Shown: positions 41,236 through 51,800 of the stretch, in pieces
How positions within the stretch are numbered: position 1 is the stretch's first letter
Layout: each line of letters begins with the position of its first letter
Translations under genes and position numbers: made by a program
Notes under the pieces: model-generated
Database searches by the model: none
Seen by the model: the letters and a program-made list of their open reading frames with translations, nothing else
Told to the model about the DNA's origin: nothing
Source: Bacteroidota bacterium
Lineage (GTDB): Bacteria; Bacteroidota; Bacteroidia; Chitinophagales; Chitinophagaceae
Assembly: GCA_023387985.1 (NCBI GenBank)
Contig: JAEWHC010000005.1
Location: forward strand, 434,001 to 498,000
Length of the DNA: 64,000 nucleotides
Reading direction: 5' to 3'

Positions 41236-42627
41236 ATGGACAATACTTTACTCATAAATCTGGTTTACATTCTCGCGGCAATTGCCTTTATCATGGGTTT
41301 TAAACTCATGAGCTCAGCCGAAACCGCCCGTAAAGGAAACATCATTTCGGGCCTGGGCATGTTTGCCGCCATTTTGGTTACCCTTATGGATGCGCAGGTG
41401 ATAAGGTACGATTACATCATCATTGGCGCAATTATCGGCACAGCCATCGGGTTGCTTTTCGCCTACCGCACGCCCATGACCGGCATGCCTCAAATGGTGG
41501 GTCTCCTCAATGGTTTTGGTGGTCTTGCTTCCTTCTTTGTGGCATGGTCCGAATTTCATGCAAAAGCCGGTGGACTCGACTGGGGAATCGGCATCATCAT
41601 TTTCTTTGCGGGGTTTATTGGAATGCTCACGTTCTCCGGCTCAATGATCGCCTGGGCCAAACTGGAAGAAAAATTCATTTCCGGCAAAAGCATTACATAT
41701 AACGGTCAGCAATTGGTGACAGGCCTGTTCCTGGCCATAATGCTGGTAAGCGGTATTTTATTTGCCCTCAACATCAACACCGGCCTGGCCTATTGGTACT
41801 TTGGAGCATTCATTTTGGCTGCTTTTACTCTCGGTATTTTGCTAACCATCCCGATTGGCGGCGCCGATATGCCGGTAGTGATTTGTATGCTGAATAGCTA
41901 CAGCGGCATCGCGGCCTGTGCAAGTGGTTTCCTGGTTCAGAATACACTGCTGATCGTAGCCGGGGCATTGGTTGGGGCAAGTGGCATTATCCTCACCCTG
42001 ATTATGGTCAAAGCCATGAACCGGTCGGTGGCCAATGTCTTCCTGGGCGGGCTGCAGAAAGCAGCAGCTAAAGCGGGTACTGCGAATGTGATTGGGGAAA
42101 TGAAAGAGATTAAAGCTCCGGACGTTTACCTGCAACTGGAAGCCGCAAATAAAGTAGTGATCGTTCCGGGTTATGGGCTTGCCGTTTCACAGGCACAGCA
42201 TGCTGTTCGCGAATTGATGGAAGCCATGGAAGCCAATGGTACCGAAGTGTTGTTTGCCATTCACCCTGTTGCGGGACGTATGCCCGGGCACATGAATGTA
42301 CTGCTTGCAGAAGCCAGTGTAAGTTACGATGCCATGGTGGAAATGGATATGATTAACCCGCAAATGGAACAGGTGGATGTATGCATGGTTATAGGGGCGA
42401 ACGATGTAGTGAACCCTGCGGCCCAGGAAGATAAAACAAGCCCGCTTTGGGGCATGCCCATTATTGAAGCCCATAAAGCCAGGAGCGTAATCGTAATGAA
42501 GCGGGGCAAAGGCAAAGGCTTTGCCGGTGTTGAAAACCTCCTTTTTTTCAAAGACAATTGCCGTATGCTTTATGGTGATGCCAAGGCAAGCCTGCAAAAT
42601 CTTGTTGCAGAATTCAAGAATGCATAA
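41236..42627 (+). CDS. pntB: NAD(P) transhydrogenase subunit beta
   Basis: This 463-residue subunit has eight or nine membrane helices (to about 265) forming the rest of the proton path. A C-terminal NADP(H)-binding domain III follows, with VPGYGLAVSQAQHAVRE, AIHPVAGRMPGHMNVLLAEA, VIGANDVVNPAA and MKRGKGKGFAGVENLLFF. These are the standard contact loops of the family, and all look intact. It completes the pntAA-AB-B set and is followed by a strong terminator. Confidence 0.95.
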   Translation: MDNTLLINLVYILAAIAFIMGFKLMSSAETARKGNIISGLGMFAAILVTLMDAQVIRYDYIIIGAIIGTAIGLLFAYRTPMTGMPQMVGLLNGFGGLASFFVAWSEFHAKAGGLDWGIGIIIFFAGFIGMLTFSGSMIAWAKLEEKFISGKSITYNGQQLVTGLFLAIMLVSGILFALNINTGLAYWYFGAFILAAFTLGILLTIPIGGADMPVVICMLNSYSGIAACASGFLVQNTLLIVAGALVGASGIILTLIMVKAMNRSVANVFLGGLQKAAAKAGTANVIGEMKEIKAPDVYLQLEAANKVVIVPGYGLAVSQAQHAVRELMEAMEANGTEVLFAIHPVAGRMPGHMNVLLAEASVSYDAMVEMDMINPQMEQVDVCMVIGANDVVNPAAQEDKTSPLWGMPIIEAHKARSVIVMKRGKGKGFAGVENLLFFKDNCRMLYGDAKASLQNLVAEFKNA

Positions 42628-42666
42628 GCTGGTAAAAGTCATCCTGCATATCTGAAACAATATGAT

Positions 42667-42702
42667 AATAATAAGCCGGTGGCCTCACCGGCTTATTATT
42701 TG
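42667..42702. terminator. Strong 15-bp terminator after pntB
   Basis: Positions 42667-42681 and 42686-42700 are exact reverse complements with loop GCCT; the core is AAGCCGGTG/CACCGGCTT. The AT-rich outer stem (AATAAT/ATTATT) replaces a pure T-run. It ends the transhydrogenase operon. Confidence 0.75.
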
Positions 42703-42775
42703 TTCTAAATTGCTCCTATGTATAATGCATACCTTTCCGTAGCCAGTTGATTTTTTAATGAAGTAGCCGATTCAA

Positions 42776-43171
42776 ATGCAAAAACGCTTTAGCCATATTG
42801 CCCGTTATGTTTCAGACCTGCAAAAAAGCCTGGTTTTTTACGAGAGTATCCTCCTGCCTGAAAGAATACCTGATCCTTTTAAGGATGATCATCATGCCTG
42901 GCTTTCGATGGGCGATGGTTTGCAACTGCACCTCATCGGCGGGATGGATATTTCCGGTAACAAGCACCGCCGGAACCATATTTGTTTCGCAGTGCAAGAT
43001 CTTGACCGGTTTATGGATTTCCTGGTGCAAAAGCAGGTAGTCTTCGTTGACAGCAAAAATCAGCCCGGTTCTTTCTCGGTACGAGGAGATGGCATCAGGC
43101 AAATTTATTTTCAGGACCCCGATGGATATTGGATAGAAGCCAATGACGAACCGGTAGAAAATGAGAAATGA
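42776..43171 (+). CDS. VOC-family protein 3
   Basis: This 131-residue vicinal-oxygen-chelate protein has KRFSHIARYVSDLQKSLVFYES at the start, a WLSMGDGLQLHLIGG middle and IRQIYFQDPDGYWIEAND at the end. Metal-ligand candidates are His6, His52 and the Glu in the last motif. It has the size of lactoylglutathione lyase-like enzymes, but the substrate is unknown. It lies 27 bases before the small HMA-domain gene, which may be cotranscribed. Confidence 0.83.
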   Translation: MQKRFSHIARYVSDLQKSLVFYESILLPERIPDPFKDDHHAWLSMGDGLQLHLIGGMDISGNKHRRNHICFAVQDLDRFMDFLVQKQVVFVDSKNQPGSFSVRGDGIRQIYFQDPDGYWIEANDEPVENEK

Positions 43172-43198
43172 AATCAATTCAAATTATAAAAAAAGATT

Positions 43199-43417
43199 AT
43201 GGAAAATTCAATACTGAAATTTAAGACGAATATCAATTGCCAGAATTGCATAGCAGCTGTAAAGCCCCATCTTGACAAGCTAGAAGGCATCGAAAAATGG
43301 GTTGTCGATACAGAGAATCCCGAAAAGATCCTTACGGTAGAATCCAGCGGCGCAGAGGAAGAAGAAATTATGGAAACCGTCATGATGGCCGGTTACCGTA
43401 TTCTGCCTTTTGAATAA
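43199..43417 (+). CDS. Heavy-metal-associated (HMA) domain protein
   Basis: This 72-residue protein has a single ferredoxin-like HMA domain with a CxxC metal-binding motif (NCQNC, about residues 14-17). The usual beta-alpha-beta pattern follows, ending MMAGYRILPFE. Similar small proteins carry Cu(I) or Zn(II) to P-type ATPases. The usual Met and Thr before the motif (MxCxxC) are replaced (NINCQNC), and no transporter is nearby, so the metal is uncertain. Confidence 0.8.
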   Translation: MENSILKFKTNINCQNCIAAVKPHLDKLEGIEKWVVDTENPEKILTVESSGAEEEEIMETVMMAGYRILPFE

Positions 43418-43534
43418 GGCGTATATTCTATTTATTTAATTTTTGATTTTCAAACGAGGCAGAATACCTTTTATTTTAACTGGCAATTTTTTGTAAAATG
43501 CAGCTATTAGCCGGGCATTCTGGAGCGGATATTT

Positions 43535-43542
43535 TATATTTG
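43535..43542 (+). promoter_or_regulatory. -7 element for the antiporter gene
   Basis: TATATTTG is an exact TAnnTTTG 26 bases before the ATG at 43569. Transcription should begin near 43549. A -33 element is not obvious. Confidence 0.45.
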
Positions 43543-43568
43543 TAACCTTCGCTTACAAATAATTTCCT

Positions 43569-45026
43569 ATGGTTCTAACTGCAGAGAACATCATTCTTAT
43601 TGGTTCACTATTGATGCTCTTCAGTGTAATTGCAGGAAAAACCGGTTACCGTTTCGGCGTTCCCACCTTATTGTTTTTTTTAGGCATTGGCATGCTTGCC
43701 GGTTCAGACGGTCTTTTAGGCATTGAATTCAACGATCCGGCTATCGCACAGTTTATTGGTGTGGTTTGCCTGAACTTCATTTTGTTTTCCGGTGGTTTGG
43801 ATACAAACTGGAAATCTGTTCAACCCATTTGGAGGCAGGGCATTATTTTATCAACGTTTGGGGTGTTGCTCACCGCTTTTGCTGTCGGTATTTTTGTTTA
43901 TTACATCAGCGATTTCACTTTTCTGGAAAGCATGTTGCTGGGATCCATTGTCTCCTCAACCGATGCAGCCGCGGTATTTTCCATTTTGCGATCCAAAAGC
44001 ATTTCACTAAAATACAACCTGAGGCCGACCCTCGAATTTGAAAGCGGAAGCAATGACCCCATGGCCTATGTATTGACCGTTGCTTTTATCGGTTTAATCA
44101 ATATTCCTGAGCAAAGTGTGTGGGCGGTGATCTTCGAATTCTTAAAACAAATGATTGTGGGGTTATTGGCCGGTTTTGCCTTTGGCTACCTCAGCAAATT
44201 CATCATCAACCGCATTGAACTGAGCTATGAGGGTCTTTATCCCGTTCTGCTTGTGGCCCTGATGTTCCTTACATTTTCCGCTACTGATTTCGTGGGCGGC
44301 AACGGCTTCCTGGCGATCTACATTTGCGGTGTTTTTCTTGGTAACCAGCGCCTGGTGCATAAAAAAACCATTTTGCAGTCTTTTGACGGTTTTGCCTGGC
44401 TCACCCAGATCGTTTTATTCCTTACCCTGGGTTTACTCGTTTTTCCCAACCAGGTAATTGCTGTAACCGGAATCGGGATGCTTGTATCCTTGTTCCTGAT
44501 CGTGGTAGCCAGGCCGCTGGCGGTTCTCATCAGCCTCGTCCCTTTTAAAATGCGCATGAACCAGCGCCTTTATATTTCCTGGGTGGGGCTGCGGGGCGCG
44601 GTTCCCATCGTGTTTGCCACCTACCCCCTGCTTGCGGGTATCGAAAAATCAAATATGATTTTCAATATTGTTTTCTTTATTTCAGTAACATCTGTTACCA
44701 TACAGGGAACAACACTGGGACCAATGAGCAAGTGGCTCAAAGTGGCCAAATCTCCGGAGGAAGAGGAAGCCGAATTGATCAAAGCACGCAAGAAGGCAGA
44801 AATGCCAAAAGCGGAGATACGCGAAATTGAACTGACCGAATTTACCGAGGCTACCAACAAAAAAATCATTGACCTTACCATTCCCGCCGAGTCCAATATT
44901 GCCATAATTAAAAGAGGAGGTGAATTTATTACCCCTTCGGGTACAACACGGCTACTTGCCGGCGATAAACTGATCATACTTACCAATGATCCAAAGGAAC
45001 TCGATGAGTCATCCGTATTCAATTAA
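43569..45026 (+). CDS. CPA1-type potassium/proton antiporter
   Basis: This 485-residue protein has about twelve membrane helices (to about 390), with the antiporter core SSTDAAAVFSIL and FESGSNDPMAYVLT, whose Asp pair would carry the ions. A cytoplasmic RCK-C (TrkA-C) domain of about 75 residues follows (ELTEFTEATNKKIIDLTIPA... GDKLIILTNDP). This matches the CvrA/NhaP2 group that exports K+ in exchange for H+ and is gated by ligands on the RCK domain. It has its own -7 element and looks monocistronic. Confidence 0.92.
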   Translation: MVLTAENIILIGSLLMLFSVIAGKTGYRFGVPTLLFFLGIGMLAGSDGLLGIEFNDPAIAQFIGVVCLNFILFSGGLDTNWKSVQPIWRQGIILSTFGVLLTAFAVGIFVYYISDFTFLESMLLGSIVSSTDAAAVFSILRSKSISLKYNLRPTLEFESGSNDPMAYVLTVAFIGLINIPEQSVWAVIFEFLKQMIVGLLAGFAFGYLSKFIINRIELSYEGLYPVLLVALMFLTFSATDFVGGNGFLAIYICGVFLGNQRLVHKKTILQSFDGFAWLTQIVLFLTLGLLVFPNQVIAVTGIGMLVSLFLIVVARPLAVLISLVPFKMRMNQRLYISWVGLRGAVPIVFATYPLLAGIEKSNMIFNIVFFISVTSVTIQGTTLGPMSKWLKVAKSPEEEEAELIKARKKAEMPKAEIREIELTEFTEATNKKIIDLTIPAESNIAIIKRGGEFITPSGTTRLLAGDKLIILTNDPKELDESSVFN

Positions 45027-45156
45027 ACCCTGGCTTAAGGTCCCTGTTTCAATCCAACCGGTGCTTAGTATCGCTAAACCGACGGGTTTATCTTAGGATT
45101 TGTTAAACGTATTGTCTCCGGGAGGCTATTTGGTATTAATGAATTAATTTAGGGAA

Positions 45157-45405
45157 ATGAGGACTTCAAATAAGAAAACGGATAAATTAATGCCCTTTAT
45201 TGATGGGCTCCAGATCCTGTTGATCCCTTTCATGATTGCTTTGATCATTGGCTCGATCATTTATTTCCAGGATCCACATCCCAAAACCCTTGCCGTTGGA
45301 ATCGTACTGGCTTTTTTGGGATTGTTGAGTGGCGTTAAATGGGTTGACCTGATGCGCCAGAAGAGAAATACGTCAAAAATACTTTCCGCACTCTCCAACC
45401 AATAG
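45157..45405 (+). CDS. Small two-helix membrane protein
   Basis: I do not recognise this 82-residue protein. It has a charged N-terminus, two membrane helices (about 16-35 and 44-63) joined by a short loop with FQDPHPKT, and a basic cytoplasmic tail (MRQKRNTSK). It lies 130 bases after the antiporter gene and about 90 bases before the DivIC-like gene. No function is inferred. Confidence 0.55.
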   Translation: MRTSNKKTDKLMPFIDGLQILLIPFMIALIIGSIIYFQDPHPKTLAVGIVLAFLGLLSGVKWVDLMRQKRNTSKILSALSNQ

Positions 45406-45493
45406 CCTGCTAAATAAACAGGCAGAGTTTTTCATGTGAAGATGTGCATACTTTAACTGCTTTTGCTCCGTTATCCATATTAATATTTGCATT

Positions 45494-45805
45494 ATGGCTT
45501 TTTTCAGGGTAATCATAGCTGTTATTTTCAACCGGTACCTGCTGGCGTTTGCCGCATTTCTGGTATGGATGCTCTTTTTTGACCGCAACGATTTTTCGCA
45601 TCAGCTACGCAAAACCAGTGAGCTGAATGAGCTGAATCTAAAGATTGAATACTATACCGAAGAAATCGCCCAGTCCGAAGCCGAATTGCTCGGTCTTCAA
45701 AATGACCCGGCAATTCTGGAAAAATATGCCAGGGAAAAGTATTTCATGAAACGGGATAATGAGGATATTTTTCTCTTTGAACCGGCAGCGCCTGCAACCC
45801 AATAA
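45494..45805 (+). CDS. DivIC/FtsB-like septum formation initiator
   Basis: This 103-residue protein has one membrane helix (about 12-30), then a coiled coil (LNELNLKIEYYTEEIAQSEAELL) and the family ending LEKYAREKYFMKRDNEDIFLFE. FtsB/DivIC proteins join FtsL and FtsQ/DivIB in the cell-division complex, with the coiled coil in the periplasm. The final segment (AREKYxMKxxxExIFL) is the strong family signature. The 69-residue hypothetical gene follows 90 bases later. Confidence 0.9.
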   Translation: MAFFRVIIAVIFNRYLLAFAAFLVWMLFFDRNDFSHQLRKTSELNELNLKIEYYTEEIAQSEAELLGLQNDPAILEKYAREKYFMKRDNEDIFLFEPAAPATQ

Positions 45806-45895
45806 TTTCATTTTGGGGAAATATCATTTTTGAAACAATATTTAATATGTAGCGGCGTTTTTTGGTATATACTCCTTAAAAAACCAGAAAAGCCT

Positions 45896-46105
45896 ATGAA
45901 CATTTTTACCCACGATCAACTCATCCATTTCTATTTTGAAATGGGACCCGAGGAACGCAGGAAATTCATGGAAAATCCCGAAAACGCTGAAGCTTTCCTC
46001 GAATGGAATGAATTGCAAGCCATGCTTGACAAAGCCGTTCAAAGACCCCGGAAACAAGCTGTTGACGCCATTCTCGCTTATGCTGACAAAGCCGTAACTG
46101 CCTGA
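45896..46105 (+). CDS. Hypothetical small helical protein
   Basis: From ATG 45896 this is a 69-residue protein without a recognised family. It is all helical, soluble and acidic in the first half (MGPEERRKFMENPENAEAFL), with a basic stretch (VQRPRKQAVD) before the end. The TTG at 45830 would add a hydrophobic piece that looks like noncoding sequence. It lies between the DivIC-like and endonuclease III genes in the same direction, with 22 bases to the latter, so it is probably cotranscribed. Confidence 0.55.
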   Translation: MNIFTHDQLIHFYFEMGPEERRKFMENPENAEAFLEWNELQAMLDKAVQRPRKQAVDAILAYADKAVTA

Positions 46106-46127
46106 AAATTCGTAGTTTGCATACGCG

Positions 46128-46805
46128 ATGCGAATAACGGAACGATACAAAATGGTTCTCGCGTTTTTTGAGCACCACTTTCCCATAGCCGAAACCGAAC
46201 TTGAATTTACCAATACTTATGAATTATTGGTAGCCGTGGTGCTATCTGCCCAATGTACCGATAAAAGGGTCAACATGGTTACACCGCCTTTGTTTGAACG
46301 TTTTCCCAATCCGAAAAGCCTGGCGGAAGCTTCTGAAGAGGAAGTTTTTCAATATATCCGCAGCGTAAGCTACCCCAACAACAAAACCAGGCACCTGATC
46401 GGGCTCGGCAAAAAACTGGAGGAAGATTTTGGCGGCAGGGTGCCGATGACGCGTGAAGAGTTGATGCAACTGCCGGGTGTAGGCAGGAAAACAGCGAATG
46501 TGATTACCAGTGTAGTGGACAAACAACCCCATATGGCGGTGGATACCCATGTCTTCCGGGTGAGTGCAAGGCTTGGATTAACCCGGAATGCCAAAACCCC
46601 ACTGCAGGCCGAGCAACAATTGGTCCGCAATATTCCAACCGCACTCATTCACAAGGCTCATCACTGGCTGATTTTGTATGGCAGGTATGTGTGCAAAGCA
46701 CGTAACCCCATGTGCAATACCTGTGGTTTGAAGAATATTTGTAAATATTACCACGCCAAAGAAAGGGTGGCTAACAGAAAAGGAATGGCAGAAAGCAAAA
46801 ACTGA
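46128..46805 (+). CDS. nth: Endonuclease III
   Basis: This 225-residue DNA glycosylase/AP lyase removes oxidised pyrimidines in base-excision repair. The helix-hairpin-helix is LMQLPGVGRKTANVI with catalytic Lys121, followed by the catalytic Asp139 in AVDTHVFR. The C-terminal [4Fe-4S] cluster ligands are Cys189, Cys196, Cys199 and Cys205, with the standard C-x6-C-x2-C-x5-C spacing. The length is slightly above the E. coli enzyme because of a short C-terminal tail. Confidence 0.95.
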   Translation: MRITERYKMVLAFFEHHFPIAETELEFTNTYELLVAVVLSAQCTDKRVNMVTPPLFERFPNPKSLAEASEEEVFQYIRSVSYPNNKTRHLIGLGKKLEEDFGGRVPMTREELMQLPGVGRKTANVITSVVDKQPHMAVDTHVFRVSARLGLTRNAKTPLQAEQQLVRNIPTALIHKAHHWLILYGRYVCKARNPMCNTCGLKNICKYYHAKERVANRKGMAESKN

Positions 46806-46858
46806 TTTTTTGCCGCAATCGGATTTTCGCTTATTTTGTTCCGCATTTACTGAACACT

Positions 46859-47836
46859 ATGCACGGGATGTCACTTAACAATCGCCTGCTGATCTTTGCA
46901 ATGTTTTGCATCTTCCTTCCGGTGGCCGGCAGCGGACAGTTCTATGGAACCAGCATATGGGACAATCTCCAGGTAGAAGCAGGCCTGACACTGGGTGGAA
47001 TGAATGCCGTAAGTGACATTATGGGCAATAAACATGAATACCAGGGCCCATTTGCCGGGGTAACGCTTCGCAAAACAAAATTTACCGGTGGACTTTATGG
47101 CAATGCGGTTATGGATGATAAGTATGGTCTGAGGATGGAATTGAACTATGGCCGCGTAGAAGGCCACGACAGCCTGAATATTGATGCAGTAGCTCCCAGC
47201 GCCTATGGCCGTTATGAACGCAACCTTAATTTCCGGTCAAATATTTATGAAGCGTCACTGCTTGGTGAAATTTATTTCACCAATTTATTTAACAGTGGAG
47301 AACCCGCAAAAACCCTTCCTTATGCCCTTGCAGGTTTTAGTATTTTTGGATTCAATCCGCAGGCGCTTGTTGGCAGCGAATGGATAGACCTCAGGCCTTT
47401 GCGATTGGAAGGACAGGGATTTGCCGAATATCCGGATCGCAAACTTTACCGCCGTTACAGCTGGTCTTACCCAATTGGTGTAGGGGTTTTATTCAATCTC
47501 TCCCCCACCTTTAATATTCGTGCAGAACTTTTAAAACGGACAACATTTACCGATTATCTGGATGACGTACATGAGCCCAACTGGGTGGATCCTTCTTTAT
47601 TTTACAACTACCTGCCTGCAGATCAGGCCATTTTGGCGACTCAGCTTTATAACCGCAGCTATATCATTAACCCGCCACGGAACACCAGGCCACGGGGCAA
47701 TCCAAAAGAAAATGATGCCTATTGGAGTGCAACCATTAAAATTGGGTACAAATTCAATCAATCCATAGGCGGTTTTAGTGGCGGGCGGCTCAATCGCAGA
47801 AGTATGCTACGGAGCGTGCGGTGTTTTTATTGGTAA
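46859..47836 (+). CDS. Outer-membrane beta-barrel protein, DUF6089-like
   Basis: This 325-residue exported protein has a signal peptide (about 10-28, ending GSGQ). The body is rich in alternating beta strands, with the phrases GLTLGGMNAVSDIMG, GLRMELNYGRVEGHD, a TFTDYLDDV stretch and a final IKIGYKFNQ, which resemble the DUF6089 family of Bacteroidota surface proteins of unknown role. The start may be codon 1 or 4 (both ATG). The C-terminal 30 residues after the last strand are basic and unusual. It follows nth by 53 bases. Confidence 0.68.
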   Translation: MHGMSLNNRLLIFAMFCIFLPVAGSGQFYGTSIWDNLQVEAGLTLGGMNAVSDIMGNKHEYQGPFAGVTLRKTKFTGGLYGNAVMDDKYGLRMELNYGRVEGHDSLNIDAVAPSAYGRYERNLNFRSNIYEASLLGEIYFTNLFNSGEPAKTLPYALAGFSIFGFNPQALVGSEWIDLRPLRLEGQGFAEYPDRKLYRRYSWSYPIGVGVLFNLSPTFNIRAELLKRTTFTDYLDDVHEPNWVDPSLFYNYLPADQAILATQLYNRSYIINPPRNTRPRGNPKENDAYWSATIKIGYKFNQSIGGFSGGRLNRRSMLRSVRCFYW

Positions 47837-48089
47837 TGCAAAACCTGGCCCGGACAATTGCGTTCTTGCCGGCTGCCTTTTTATTTCAGCATCATAGCCT
47901 TTAAGCGGGTAGAAATCAAAATATTTTCAACAAACGGTTGCTTATTTGAGCAGAGTACTTACTTTAGTGCATACCTAAAAACAAATAAACTCCATTTACA
48001 ACCCGGCACGCTCTTGTACATCATCGAGGCGCGAAATAAACCGACCGGGGAATCCAAATGTTGAATAATTCACCGTTAAATCCAATCCC

Positions 48090-48521
48090 ATGAAAGTTCA
48101 CGAAATCCTGAGTCAAAAAAAGAGAGAAAATGTAACCATGTCGCCCACCGATTCGGTACTTGATGCGTTAAAACTGATGGCCGACCTGAACATTGGGTCA
48201 GTTATTATTATGGAAGACGGAGATTATAAAGGCATTGTGACAGAAAGAGATTACAGCCGCAAAGTAATCCTGGAAGGCAAAAGCTCCACCAATACGCAAC
48301 TTGCTGAGATTATGAGTACCGATCTTCCTTCTCTTTCTCCCTCCGACGAACTGGATACGGCCATGCAATACATGACAGAAAACAAAAACCTCCGTTACAT
48401 CCCTGTTTTTCACGAAGGAAAAATGATCGGGATCATTAGTATGAGTGATGTGGTTTCAGCCAAAATAGAAAGGCAGAAAGAAACGATTGGCCATCTTCGT
48501 GATTATATTTCGGCGAAATAA
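48090..48521 (+). CDS. CBS-domain pair protein
   Basis: This 143-residue cytoplasmic protein is a single Bateman module of two CBS domains (about 8-65 and 75-135). Each has the usual pattern: VLDALKLMADLNIGSVIIME, then KGIVTERDYSRKVI, and LDTAMQYMTENKNLRYIPVF, then IGIISMSDVV. Such proteins bind AMP, ATP or related nucleotides and often regulate partners by contact. The C-terminal helix (KIERQKETIGHLRDYI) is a common extra. A good terminator follows, so it ends its transcript. About 250 bases before it hold no supported gene. Confidence 0.9.
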   Translation: MKVHEILSQKKRENVTMSPTDSVLDALKLMADLNIGSVIIMEDGDYKGIVTERDYSRKVILEGKSSTNTQLAEIMSTDLPSLSPSDELDTAMQYMTENKNLRYIPVFHEGKMIGIISMSDVVSAKIERQKETIGHLRDYISAK

Positions 48522-48544
48522 TTTCATTCAAATGTGAAAATTTC

Positions 48545-48572
48545 AGGACTGCATAAACGCAGTCCTTTTTTT
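48545..48572 (+). terminator. Intrinsic terminator after the CBS gene
   Basis: AGGACTGC, loop ATAAAC and GCAGTCCT form a perfect 8-bp stem ending in seven T on plus. The AT-rich 230 bases beyond it up to the susC-like start hold no clear feature. Confidence 0.85.
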
Positions 48573-48802
48573 ATGCTTTAGCGATTTATAAACATATGCA
48601 GACATCGCATTTGTAAAACATTGATAGACAAAGACATTAATAAAAGAGTTCATTTAAAATTTTACAACTTTTCTGGTAGCTGAAAATAAACAAATAGAAA
48701 GTATTAGAATCCAATGAAAATTTTGTTAAATAATTTATTATTTAAGTACAATTTCTATTTATACTTTCAATGATCAAAATAATCGCTAACAACCATTTGC
48801 TT

Positions 48803-51800
48803 ATGAAAAAAAGACAGAGCATGATGGGAAGAATTGGTGTAATTTCTTCCCTTCTCGCCTTATTCCTGTGCATTGCGCAGGCTGGCATTGCCCAAAAAAT
48901 TGCCAGGGGCACCGTAAAAGATGAAAAGGGGGTACCTGTAGTGGCTGCAACCATTGAAGTGCAGGGTACAAATATCCGGGAGCTGACCGGAACAGATGGC
49001 AGCTTTACAATCACCGTTCCCAATGACCGGACTTCAATCATCATCACTTCCGTGGGCTACGAAGCCAGGGAGATCCCTGTTGGGCAGGGTGGAAATTTTG
49101 AGATTGTCATGCGGCAAACCACCTCCAACCTCAACGAGGTGGTTGTTGTGGGTTATGGTACGCAACGCCGTGGAGACCTTTCGGGTTCAATCGCGGTTGT
49201 TGATATTAAAGAAATGAAGAAACAACCGGCTTCCAATGCCGCTGAACAACTTCAGGGGCAGGCATCCGGGGTAACCGTTATTGGTAGTGGATCTCCTGGT
49301 CAGGCACCCAGGGTTACCATCCGTGGTGTTAATAGTTTTGGAAACAACAACCCGCTTTACATTGTTGATGGAGTGCCAACGCAGAACATCGCCTTCATTA
49401 ACCCCAGCGACATTTCTTCCATGTCTGTTTTGAAAGATGCGGGTGCGGCCTCAATTTATGGGTCACGGGCAAGTAATGGTATCATCATCGTTACCACCAA
49501 AAAAGGTTCCGGCAAAGTGAAAGTAACCTATGACGGAACTACAGGTGTGCAAATGCCCCTGAGTGGAAACGTTTGGAATACCCTGAATCCCCAGGAAATG
49601 GCCGAACTAAAGTGGATGGCACTGAAAAACACCGCTGACCGTACAGGTATTCCATTCACTCCAAATGATGCGTTGTATGGCCAGGGTGCGTCTCCGGTAC
49701 TTCCGGATTATTTATTTCCCACCGGCGCTAAAGAAGGAAGCCCCGAAGTGGACCCGAGCCGGTATTTTGTAATTCCGGAATATACCAGCGTTGCTGACTA
49801 CAACAAGTTTTACAGAATTACTAAGGCCAATAAATCTGGCACAAACTGGTTTGATGAAATTACAGATCCGGCACCTTATAATAACCATGGCATCAACGTA
49901 ACCAGCGGAAACGAAAACGGAAATTTCCTGTTCGGGGTTAACTACCTGAATAATCAGGGCACCGTAAATTATACCTATATGAAGAGGTATTCATTGCGTA
50001 TGAATAGCCAATACAATATCACGCCCCGCCTCCGCGTCGGCGAAAATCTGATGTACAGCCTGACCGATAACCCAAGAATAGGATTGCAGGAAGAAGGCAA
50101 CTGGATTGGATATGCATACCGTATGCAACCCATCATTCCGGTTTATGACATCATGGGGAATTTTGGAGGTACATATGGCGGCCAGGTGGGTAATGCCTGG
50201 AACTCTGTTGCATTACAATACCGTTCCCGAAACAACCGCGGGCTGACAGATAACTTGTTTGGTAATGTGTTTGCGGAAGTGGATATTCTCAGAGACCTCA
50301 CTTTCCGTACAACTTTCGGTGGCGAAAGGTACAGTTATGAAGGAAACAGCTTCAGCTATCCTTCCTATGAGAATGCTGAGGACAATAAAAACAATGGTTA
50401 CAATTTGTGGGCAGGAAGCGGATATAACTGGACCTGGTCTAATATACTAACCTATACCAAAGTTTTTGATAAGCATAACCTGAAGTTAATGGCCGGTACG
50501 GAAGCTTATGAATCCAACTGGCGCGAAAATGGGGGAAGAACGGAAGGCTATTTCTCATTTAATCCCAATTTTACCACACTTTCCACAGGTTCGGCCAATC
50601 CAACCAATTACAGCAGTAAGGGTTTCGATGCACTGAATTCTTATTTTGGAAGGGTTGATTACAGCTTTGCCGGTAAATACATACTGAGCGGAACGGTTCG
50701 CCATGATGGCACTTCAAAACTGCTAACCTACCGATGGGGAACATTCCCGGCATTTAGTGCAGCATGGAGAATCTCTGAGGAATCATTTATGGAAAATACC
50801 AATCTTTTCCAGGACCTGAAAATAAGGGGGAGCTGGGGTATTCGCGGCAACGTATTCAATGTTAGCGGCGACAACGCTTATGCAACATTTGTGGCCGCCC
50901 GCAACAGTACTTATTATGATATAAGTGGTACCTCCAATTCAAGCGTCGAAGGTTTTCGGCAGGGCCGGATTGCAAACCCGGATGCAAAATGGGAAAACGA
51001 CATCGACTGGAATATCGGGTTTGATGCTACATTACGCGGTGGCGTTTTCAGCATTTCAGCAGATTATTTCCAGAAAAATATCAAAGACTTACTCTTTACA
51101 CCTACTTACCCCGGAACTGTGGGGCAGGCAACTCCTCCAGCGGTTAATATCGGATCAATGAGTAATAAGGGTGTTGATATTCAGTTCAATGCGCGGCCAC
51201 AAATCACCAATGATTTCAGATTGGACATTTCAGGAACCTTTACAACTTACAAAAACGAGATCATTAAAATTGCACCTCCCCAAACGTATTTCACTACGGG
51301 TGGAACAAGAACAGGCGACGTGGTAAGGAATATGGTTGGCTACCCGGTAAGTACCTTCTATGGGTATAAAATTGTAGGTTTCTGGAACAGCCAGGCAGAA
51401 ATAGATGCTGCAAACGAACAAGCCAGGAAAGTAACCGGCAATGCTACTGCGGTTTATCAAAATGAAGCTGCCGTTGGCCGTTTCCGTTACGATGATAAAG
51501 GCGCCGGTATCGTTACCCCGGATAGCCGTCAGATTATCGGAGATCCTAACCCGGATTTCACCTATGGCTTGAATCTCGGATTTACCTACAAGAATTTTGA
51601 TTTCAGTACCTTCTTCTACGGTGTTGCAGGTGCGGATATTTACAACCAGGTAAAGTGGTGGACCGATTTTTATCCAAGTTTCAATGGTGGCAAGAGCAAA
51701 ACCGCCCTTTATGATTCATGGACGCCTACCAATCAAAATGCAAAAGTTGCCATCCAGGAAAACAGTTCATCCTTCAGCTCAGGAAACGTTGTCAACTCCT

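Noticed and set aside
47858..48064. 68-codon frame between the outer-membrane protein and the CBS gene
   Set aside because: No ATG start, composition unlike neighbouring proteins, no recognisable family; treated as noncoding.
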